A DNA stretch of 64,000 nt from Clostridium sp. KNHs214 (GTDB lineage Bacteria > Bacillota > Clostridia > Clostridiales > Clostridiaceae): assembly GCF_000744935.1 (NCBI RefSeq), contig NZ_JQMW01000013.1, positions 186,001-250,000 of the forward strand, in the 5' to 3' direction. Each line of letters starts with the position of its first letter. Position 1 is the stretch's first letter. The notes under the pieces are model-generated. The model ran no database searches and was not told the origin of the DNA. It worked only from the letters and a program-made list of their open reading frames with translations. Positions 55,277 through 62,270 of the stretch are shown piece by piece. The position numbers were made by a program, and so were the translations under genes.

Positions 55277-55714
55277 TTACCTCTCACCACCTATATTGTT
55301 TTCAATCCATTCACTAATGTATTTCATTTGTGTTTTTCTAAAATACTCCATATCCATATATTCCTTAAGAACTTTAACTTCGAAATCTACTTTCAATTCT
55401 TCACTTTCCATATACACAAGTTTTCCATATTTTATAATCTGGTGCTTCAATACAGAATTAGAAGAATTTAATATAGCTAAATCTATATCATCTCTCTTAA
55501 ATATGTCCATTAATTCTCCTAGTAAATTTAGTTTTTCCATCGGATTGTAATCTTTTTTTAATAAAATTCCTATATCTAAATCACTACTAGATACATTTTT
55601 ACCTTTAGCATAAGATCCAAAAATATATAATAATCTAATGTTATAATTTTTAACCAATTTCTCTAAATTCTCTTCTAAAATACTTATAACTTCTTTCAAA
55701 TCCTTTTGAATCAT
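55277..55714 (-). CDS. mntA: MntA-like nucleotidyltransferase antitoxin
   Basis: Minimal nucleotidyltransferase that AMPylates HepT. 145 residues. Catalytic motif GSYAKGKNVSSSDLDIGIL (GSX9-10DxD, Gly-Ser and two Asp). Upstream helix MIQKDLKEVISILEENL and downstream ILLKKDYNPMEKLN fit the family. It precedes hepT with a TAAATG overlap, so translation of toxin depends on antitoxin. GTGATGATAAATG-type sequence before ATG is AGGTGATGATAA. A pair like this is commonly horizontally mobile; base composition here does not differ clearly from neighbours. Confidence 0.9.
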   Translation of the reverse strand: MIQKDLKEVISILEENLEKLVKNYNIRLLYIFGSYAKGKNVSSSDLDIGILLKKDYNPMEKLNLLGELMDIFKRDDIDLAILNSSNSVLKHQIIKYGKLVYMESEELKVDFEVKVLKEYMDMEYFRKTQMKYISEWIENNIGGER

Positions 55715-55971
55715 TTATCATCACCTATTAATTAAAATTTGGTAATTTTTCTTATTTAAATTAAAATATTAATACAACTAACCTTTTTAAAATGTTAATT
55801 ACTATTGTTACCTATATTATACCAAATAAAGTTAATAATTATCATAACTTTTTAAAATAAGGAGCTATCGCATTAAGAAATTTACATACAATATACTGTT
55901 TTGCAAGTTTAACCTTAACACAACATATTGTAGTATTTATTTTTAGCGCGCCATCCCCCTATAATCACTAT

Positions 55972-58176
55972 TTAAAGTTTCAACTTAGCTAGTGCATCTG
56001 CTAATGCAGAATTTACTGGTGCATCATTTTCCTTTTTAATTTTTTTCATATATTTAGCTACATCTTTTTTATTTACCTTATCTCCTTCTGCCTTCTTTCT
56101 CTTATTGAATGCAGAAAGTTTTTCTCTATAACTGCAATTAGGACATACAAATATTTTCCCTTCCCCTTCGCCTCTCATTTCTAACTTTTTGTGGCATTGA
56201 GGACATCTGGCATTGGTTACCTTAGAAAGATTTTTTCTATATCCACATTCCCTATCTTGACATACTAACATTTTTCCCTTTTTACCACTAACTTCAAGAA
56301 GATACTTTCCACACTCTGGACATTTTGCTCTAGTCATATTATCATGAATATATTTTTCTGTGCTGCCTTTTACATCAGATACAAGCTTTGAAGCATAAGT
56401 TTTCATATCCTCAATAAATTTTTTGCTATTTAACTTACCCTTACTTATTTCAGCTAGTTGCTGCTCCCACTTTGCTGTAAGTATTGGAGATTTTAAATCT
56501 GATGGTACAAGTTCCACTACCTGCTTGCCCTTTGAAGTTGGATGAATCTCTTTTCCTTTCTTTTCTACATAGAAAGTATTGAAAAGTTTTTCAATTATAT
56601 CTGCCCTTGTAGCAACAGTTCCCAGTCCACCTGTTTCGCCTATAGTTTTCATTAGTTCTTTATTATTTGTTTGCATATACTTTTGAGGATTTTCCATAGC
56701 TGAAAGCAATGTGCCTTCATTAAATCTTGATGGTGGCTTCGTCTGTCCCTTTACTAATTTAACTTCTCTTAACTTTATTTTATCTCCTTTATTAATCTCA
56801 GGAAGAGCTTGATCTTTTATGATTTCTTCCTTATCATCATTGTAGTCATCATCTAAAAATTCTTCCCTATCATACACAGTTTTCCAGCCTTTAGATTTTA
56901 CTATTTTACCCTTAGCAAAAAATATTTCTCCCTCTACTAAGGCTTTAACTGTAGTCTGTTCATATTCAAAAGGCGGATATAAAACCGCTAAGAATCTTCT
57001 TATAACCAAATCATAGATATTTATTTCTTCACTACTAAGACGTGATAAACTAACCCTTTCCTCTGTAGGAATAATAGCATGGTGATCACTTACTTTACTA
57101 TTATCCACAAAGCTTTTATTTCCTGTAACTTTTCCTCTTAAAAGAATTTGAGCAGATTTAGCATATGGTCCTATGGCTATGCTTTTAATTCTCTCCGGTA
57201 AAGTTCCCACCACATCTGTAGTTATATACCTGGAATCTGTTCTTGGATAAGTAAGCAATTTATGATTTTCATACAATCTCTGCATAATTGATAACGTCTG
57301 TTTTGCAGAGTACCCAAATCTTCTATTGGCATCCCTTTGAAGCTCTGTTAAATCATATAAAGCTGGTGAAAACTTTTTCTTATAAGATTTATTTACTTCT
57401 ATAATTTCTCCATCTTTGCCATTCACCTTAGTTACAATATTCTCACCTTTGCTTTTATTAAAGGTTCTAGTTTGCCCTCCTTTGTTATCTTGCCACTGAA
57501 GGGTAAATCCATTTGCTTTTGCGTTTACAGAATAATAATCTTTAGGAAGAAAGTTTTTAATTTCCTCTTCCCTTTCTACTATCATAGCTAGTGTAGGTGT
57601 TTGAACTCTTCCTGCTGAAAGCTGAGCATTGTATTTACAAGTTAAAGCCCTAGTAACATTAAGACCTACAAACCAATCTGCCTCTGCTCTGCATACAGCT
57701 GATTTATATAGATTTTCATACTCCCTAGAAGGCTTTAAATTATTAAATCCTTCCTTAATAGCCTTATCTGTTTGAGAAGAAATCCAAAGACGCTTCATTG
57801 GCTTATTAACTTTTGCCTTTTCTATTATCCATCTTGCCACCAATTCCCCTTCTCTTCCTGCATCTGTGGCTATAACAATTTCCTTTACATCATCCCTATG
57901 AAGTTGATTTTTTACCGCATTAAATTGCTTAGCGCTTTGCTTTATTACTACAAGCTTTAAATAGGATGGCATCATTGGCAACTGTTCCATATTCCAAGAC
58001 TTGTATTTAGCGTCATAAGCTTCTGGATCTGCTAAAGTAACTAAATGTCCCAATGCCCAAGTGACTATATATTTATCTCCTTCTAAATACCCATTACCTT
58101 TTTTATTACATTTTAAAACCCTAGCCAATTCACGTGCAACAGAGGGTTTTTCCGCTAATACCAATATTTTACTCAT
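55972..58176 (-). CDS. topB: DNA topoisomerase III
   Basis: Type IA topoisomerase that relaxes negatively supercoiled DNA and decatenates. 734 residues. Toprim domain VLAEKPSVARELARVL with TDAGREGELVARW (acidic DxD region IATDAGREGE), active Tyr in LLTYPRTDSRYI near residue 310, and a C-terminal zinc-ribbon region with CPECGKYL, CQDRECGY, CPQCHKKL and CPNCSY. Zinc fingers place it with Firmicute TopB/TopoIII-like enzymes. No other DNA-repair gene is adjacent; it lies next to the MntA-HepT pair. Its promoter should lie in the 150 bases before the repeat. Confidence 0.95.
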   Translation of the reverse strand: MSKILVLAEKPSVARELARVLKCNKKGNGYLEGDKYIVTWALGHLVTLADPEAYDAKYKSWNMEQLPMMPSYLKLVVIKQSAKQFNAVKNQLHRDDVKEIVIATDAGREGELVARWIIEKAKVNKPMKRLWISSQTDKAIKEGFNNLKPSREYENLYKSAVCRAEADWFVGLNVTRALTCKYNAQLSAGRVQTPTLAMIVEREEEIKNFLPKDYYSVNAKANGFTLQWQDNKGGQTRTFNKSKGENIVTKVNGKDGEIIEVNKSYKKKFSPALYDLTELQRDANRRFGYSAKQTLSIMQRLYENHKLLTYPRTDSRYITTDVVGTLPERIKSIAIGPYAKSAQILLRGKVTGNKSFVDNSKVSDHHAIIPTEERVSLSRLSSEEINIYDLVIRRFLAVLYPPFEYEQTTVKALVEGEIFFAKGKIVKSKGWKTVYDREEFLDDDYNDDKEEIIKDQALPEINKGDKIKLREVKLVKGQTKPPSRFNEGTLLSAMENPQKYMQTNNKELMKTIGETGGLGTVATRADIIEKLFNTFYVEKKGKEIHPTSKGKQVVELVPSDLKSPILTAKWEQQLAEISKGKLNSKKFIEDMKTYASKLVSDVKGSTEKYIHDNMTRAKCPECGKYLLEVSGKKGKMLVCQDRECGYRKNLSKVTNARCPQCHKKLEMRGEGEGKIFVCPNCSYREKLSAFNKRKKAEGDKVNKKDVAKYMKKIKKENDAPVNSALADALAKLKL

Positions 58177-58909
58177 ATATTTTCTTAGTGAAAGAGTGTA
58201 TTAAACACACAAAATCACTAAATACTCACTTCCTTTCTTTCCATACTAGTTCATAACTATTACAATACGTGAATTACATATATTTTAATCATATACAGTG
58301 CATGATTTTTATGATTAAACCACAAAATGGTGTAATGTGGTAGAATTATGAAATTTCTCCTCCATGACTTGCATAAGAGCTCGGAACAATAAATTTAATT
58401 TAAGAAATTCTAATCTTTTAGCCATATAAAATTATCTAACGCTCACATTCAGCGTCCTGCCTCAGGTTCGCTAGCCTGGCGTCCTTGCCAGGCTTACGAT
58501 AATTTTATCTGTCTAAAAGAAGAATTTCTAAAATTAAATTTAAACAGTTCCTTCGCTTCTTATGCAAGTCATTCCAGAGAAATTTCATAATTCAGGTAAT
58601 GTAATGCTTTTTGTGGGATAATCTTAATTATAATATTTCACTATGTAAAAAACTAAATAGTATTTACCCTTTAATTATACATTAAATTAGCTATTAAAAG
58701 CGGAATCACTAATATTATACCTTATATTATTTCCAATATAAAAATACAGAATTTTCAATTTTTAAGGATTTTACTATGCACTATGATATAATATAAATCC
58801 GTTGGATATTAAAATAAAAAACCTTGCATATTTTGTACCACCATATTCCAGTATACCTAATATGCTATAGGCTTAAACTATTAATATGTCACCGAAAAGG
58901 AGTGTTACT
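58177..58909. other. Gene-free stretch between topB and the small plus-strand gene
   Basis: Holds a full 309-bp family A element (58314-58622). The remaining ~420 bases are AT-rich; a TATAAT-like box near 58790 could serve the downstream gene, but no matching -35 was found. Confidence 0.65.
58314..58622. repeat. 309-bp end-to-end palindromic element, family A, full copy 2
   Basis: Same length, orientation and arm structure as 43342-43650, beginning ATTAAACCACAAAATGG and ending TTTTTGTGGGATAAT. Differences are scattered point changes. No ORF. Confidence 0.88.
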
Positions 58910-59236
58910 ATGAAAAATTTTGAAACTCTTATTGATGAAACTTTTCAAGCTGAAGACATGGAAGAGCTTGAAGCTGCAGCAGATTTATTTCAATTTGGTA
59001 TCGAAAAAGGCTACTACACTAAAAAGCAAGCGGATGAATTTAATTCTACCTATTGGAAGGTAAAAAACAAATGGCTAGCTTATGAAATCTCAGAAAAAAT
59101 AAAAGCTAATATGTTTGACATTATATATATAGTTTCCAATGCCCCTGCTAATATTAAAGATGATAAAGATGAACTTTTCAACTATGTAAGCGGTCGTATT
59201 AAAGCACTTAAAGGTAAAATAGGAAAACTAAAATAA
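58910..59236 (+). CDS. Small conserved helical protein, function unknown
   Basis: 108 residues, acidic in the first half, helical throughout: MKNFETLIDETFQAEDMEEL, then ADLFQFGIEKGYYTKKQADEF and a basic tail GRIKALKGKIGKLK. No family recognised. ATG 58910 is preceded by AAAAGGAGTGTTACT; the longer frame to 58886 lacks a Shine-Dalgarno. Soluble, with Trp50-ish residues near the middle. Its own terminator follows. Nothing in context indicates a role. Confidence 0.65.
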   Translation: MKNFETLIDETFQAEDMEELEAAADLFQFGIEKGYYTKKQADEFNSTYWKVKNKWLAYEISEKIKANMFDIIYIVSNAPANIKDDKDELFNYVSGRIKALKGKIGKLK

Positions 59237-59324
59237 TAAAATCTGCCTTTGATTTGGTAGTAAATATGTTTTATGAATGTTCTCAAAATCACATTTATTA
59301 CTTTCTTAAAGACAGATTTTTATT
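59237..59324 (+). terminator. Long imperfect hairpin after the small gene
   Basis: AAAATCTG...CAGATTTT at the ends, plus inner TAGTAAAT and ATTTATTA pairing, followed by TTTTATTAT. A plausible terminator for the gene at 58910-59236. Confidence 0.65.
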
Positions 59325-59327
59325 ATA

Positions 59328-59491
59328 TTAGGTACATGAAAATAAATAACAAGTCAAAGATGCTGGTATATTTTGCGTCAGACAAGGAAGCAGGTTTCGC
59401 CTTTGGTAGAAATATCGGCGGGTTCTGCTGCTCAGTGTGATGCAAAATAGATTAGCATACTGACTTATTATTTATTTGAATATGCCTTATT
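59328..59491. repeat. Palindromic element, family B, copy 2 (inverted)
   Basis: Reads GGTACATGAAAATAAATAAC to TTGAATATGCCTTATT; reverse complement matches 21086-21247 with scattered differences. Central GGCGGGTTCTGC and AGGAAGCAGG are the GC-rich loop parts. Confidence 0.75.
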
Positions 59492-59740
59492 ATGCAAATT
59501 ATTTCAACATACCCAGTGCTTTAATATTAGCAATGGTCTAATTTTAACACAGTAAATTTATTATAGTAAATTCTTCTTTGAACCTTTATTTAAGGTGCTT
59601 TTGTAATCAATAAATTCGTATATATCCTCTTCTCTTTTTTTATTTTTAAACTCTCTAACATCTAACTCATTATTATTATACATTTCAGTAAGGTATCACT
59701 TGCATCAAAGGAAGGTTCTTTATCTTCCTGCATATCTTTA
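59492..59740. other. Decayed coding remnant(s) beside the binding-protein pseudogene
   Basis: The minus strand contains short stretches with coding look, such as EDIYEFIDYKSTLNKGSKKNLL and [17 protein letters not shown], in different frames and with stops between. They may be the tail of the neighbouring pseudogene or another lost gene. No intact gene here. Confidence 0.45.
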
Positions 59741-60060
59741 TTATATGCTAAAGGTAATCCTTTCATTAAATTTTGAAACATTAAGAGCTAGTAATATTCC
59801 ATTAAAATCAGAAGTTACAAATTCTGCCTTAACACCAAGCTTATTAGCTATCTCATTACCTAAATCTATATCAAATCCTACTAAGTTATTTTTCGAATCT
59901 CTAAATTTCATTGGTGGATAAGAATCATCTAATCCTATAGTTAACTTTCCTGTAATTTTTACATTTTGTAGAGCATTGCCTGTACTCTTTTTTGTCCACA
60001 TGCTACTAGTAAACTGCTTAACACTAATACTGTTACAATAATAGATAAAATTTTTTTCAT
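59741..60060 (-). pseudogene. Amino-acid ABC transporter binding lipoprotein, frameshifted and truncated
   Basis: Remnant of a cystine/glutamine-type solute-binding lipoprotein. ATG 60060 with GGGAGGAAACATATT starts signal peptide MKKILSIIVTVLVLSSLLVAC (lipobox LLVAC). The frame then breaks at a run of six A (59993-59988); with one more A it would continue to the family sequence STGNALQNVKITGKLTIGLDDSYPPMKFRD and GFDIDLGNEIANKLG. After [12 protein letters not shown] stops occur, so at least 150 further residues are lost or scrambled. Clearly dead, unlike the gene at 43872, but the first lesion is at the same place in the protein. Confidence 0.8.
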
Positions 60061-60620
60061 AATATGTTTCCTCCCTTTTTATTTCTTCATTTTTATTTTT
60101 GTTTTTTATTTTTAGTCATATGAAATTCTAATTCTAAGTACTATTTTATTTATTCCATTTTACTTATTTAATTTTAAACATTTTCTACTATGCATTTTTG
60201 CCTTATGTATTTTTATTCATACATATTAATATTTATGCATTAAGATTAATAAATTATACATATAAATAAATTTATATGTATAATTTATCAGTAAATATAC
60301 CCTTTAGTTCAATTTTTAATATTAGTGTAGACTTCGTATTAAGTATAAACTAAAACTAAATTCAAATAATCGTTTCTCCATCGCATCTTATACTGGTTGC
60401 ATAGTATTCAATCTATAGCAACATACTGCATTAAATAATTAATTTCAATTCTATAGTGGAGTATCTCCCTTGTTTATTTATAATATTTAATTTATTTATT
60501 CATTGTAAAAGATTATATATTACTATTTATAATTATGCAACATGTTTTTTTATTTTTATAATAAAAAAATTCAGTAAAATTTAAAATTGTTCTTCATATA
60601 ATGTATTATGTGGTAAGGAG
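60061..60620. other. Gene-free AT-rich stretch between the pseudogene and the L,D-transpeptidase
   Basis: About 560 bases of roughly 80% A+T with no credible ORF. It may hold promoters of both neighbours; none was identified with confidence. Confidence 0.6.
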
Positions 60621-61565
60621 ATGATAAAAATAGGTAAAAAAAATAGAATTATAGCTTCATCAATAGCAATAGTCCTTTCAATAGTGGCCTATAACGTAAG
60701 TTCTAAAGACAAAAATCATAACGTAACTAGTTCAAATCACACAATAAATACTTCACCTTCCAAAGATGAAATTATTCCAAATCCATATTATTCAGAAAAC
60801 TACTTAAATCATCATTTAGAAGTCATAAACTCTGCAAGGACAAAACGCGAGAAAAATTTTGTAACAAAATCTGGAGATACGGGACCTACAGTAGAATTTA
60901 TCCAAAATCATTTAAAAAGATTAGACTATCCTATAATTGTTGATGGACAATATGGTGAAGAAACCGTTAAGTATATAATGGAATTTCAATTTAAGGCTGG
61001 ATTAACAGTAGATGGGATAGTGGGCAATGATACTTTAGAAAAGCTTAAAAATGCAAAGGACAATAAATTAAAATATCATAAACCAGAAATTAATACTAAC
61101 AACTCTTCCAGAAAAAAAATTCCAAAGAAAACCTCTAAAAAATCAACTAATAAAAATAATATTATTGATGTTAATAATCAATGTTTTTGCTCTACTACAT
61201 CTTATTTTATATATGTAGACCTTAAATCTCACAAAGTTAATATATTCACAGGAGAATGTAAAAACTGGAAAATTTCAAAATCTTTTACCTGCACCACCGG
61301 TGCTCCTTCTACTCCAACTATAAAAGGTACCTATAAGCTTACTTCAAAAGGTAGAGAGCTGAAATTAGACTATTGCGTAGTAAAATACTACTCCCAGATA
61401 CAAGGTAACTATTTATTCCACTCCATCTTATATGATTTCAATGGCAGAATTATTGACAGCAGACTTGGATATAGTCTTTCTCACGGCTGCATAAGACTAT
61501 CTACAGAAAATGCAAAATATATTTACGACGTTGTACCAATAGGAACTACAATTTATATAAAATAA
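60621..61565 (+). CDS. L,D-transpeptidase with peptidoglycan-binding domain
   Basis: Exported enzyme that forms or edits peptidoglycan 3-3 cross-links or attaches proteins. 314 residues: N-terminal membrane anchor/signal (IIASSIAIVLSIVAYNVS, about 9-27), PG_binding_1 domain (about 85-155, GPTVEFIQNHLKRLDYPIIVDGQYG), Lys/Asn-rich linker, and YkuD catalytic domain (about 190-314) with HxxH region IQGNYLFHSILYDF and the active Cys290 in SHGCIRLS. The ATG at 60621 directly abuts AAGGAG; the extended Shine-Dalgarno and codon 4 (ATA, spacing 9) suggest the ancestral ATG was there. Ends at a strong terminator. Confidence 0.88.
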   Translation: MIKIGKKNRIIASSIAIVLSIVAYNVSSKDKNHNVTSSNHTINTSPSKDEIIPNPYYSENYLNHHLEVINSARTKREKNFVTKSGDTGPTVEFIQNHLKRLDYPIIVDGQYGEETVKYIMEFQFKAGLTVDGIVGNDTLEKLKNAKDNKLKYHKPEINTNNSSRKKIPKKTSKKSTNKNNIIDVNNQCFCSTTSYFIYVDLKSHKVNIFTGECKNWKISKSFTCTTGAPSTPTIKGTYKLTSKGRELKLDYCVVKYYSQIQGNYLFHSILYDFNGRIIDSRLGYSLSHGCIRLSTENAKYIYDVVPIGTTIYIK

Positions 61566-61575
61566 ACAACAAAAA

Positions 61576-61601
61576 ACCTATAGGAATAAATTCCTATAGG
61601 T
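61576..61601. terminator. Bidirectional terminator between L,D-transpeptidase and zinc-ribbon gene
   Basis: ACCTATAGGAAT and ATTCCTATAGGT form a perfect 12-bp stem with a two-base loop, an A-run on one side. Confidence 0.85.
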
Positions 61602-61618
61602 CTCTATATCAGTTGATA

Positions 61619-61786
61619 TTATCTTCTGAATCCTCTGTTGTTTCTTTCTTGCTTTCTAGCTTTTCTGCACTCAGGGCATCTTTGAGGTTCGTTTTCGAAA
61701 CCTTTTTCTTTGTAGAATTCTTGTTCTCCCTCAGTGAATACAAATTCTTTTCCGCAGTCTTTACATGTTAAATTCTTATCTGCCAT
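61619..61786 (-). CDS. Small zinc-ribbon protein
   Basis: 55 residues beginning MADKNLTCKDCGKEFVFTEGE; Cys8-Cys11 and Cys37-Cys40 (CPECRKARK) make a four-Cys zinc ribbon of the zinc-ribbon/RecJ-like 'probable zinc-binding domain' family common in clostridia. The tail is very basic (RKQERNNRGFRR), suggesting nucleic-acid contact. ATG 61786 is preceded by AGGAGGAATGTTTAA. Function unknown; probably co-regulated with nothing nearby. Converges with the L,D-transpeptidase gene through the terminator. Too short to be a long-ORF call but well supported. Confidence 0.8.
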   Translation of the reverse strand: MADKNLTCKDCGKEFVFTEGEQEFYKEKGFENEPQRCPECRKARKQERNNRGFRR

Positions 61787-62270
61787 TTAAACATTCCTCC
61801 TTTTAATTTACATCAAGATTTAAAACGGATCTACTCGATAACCTAAAAAGGGAATGTTTTAATCGTTATTAAATCTTTTCTGTTATAATTTATTAACTAC
61901 AACATAGTTAATAATAGCATAATTATATTTATTATGCAATATATTTTTTATTATTTTCGATATGCAATTATCTACAAAATACCAAAAATTAAACTACATT
62001 TATTCAAGACAAGCTCTCACATTTCTACTTTTTTCGGGAGGTGACAGTCACCCAAATAAAATCATTTTTTTGTAAACTTTTTGTAACATTATTGTAATGT
62101 ATTAAAAGTATAATATTACTAAGTTTTATTTTTTTAGGGGCTTATAGATTAATTTAGATAATAGTCTATATTTATCTATAAAACATGATACAGCTCATAT
62201 TTAAGTATCTAAGTTTAAAACCGCTATACTAATAGCGATTTTATAAATTTATATTTTAGGGGGCAAGCAG
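61787..62270. other. Intergenic region upstream of the subtilase
   Basis: AT-rich, holds an odd 13-bp palindrome GGTGACAGTCACC (62040-62052) and a 6-bp hairpin at 62222-62237 next to the subtilase start. TATAAT-like AAAAGTATAATATTAC lies near 62110 without a clear -35. Confidence 0.55.
62222..62237 (+). promoter_or_regulatory. Small hairpin in the subtilase leader
   Basis: CGCTAT and ATAGCG flank ACTA, followed by ATTTTATAAATT. It lies about 33 bases before the start codon and could be a weak attenuator. Confidence 0.4.
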
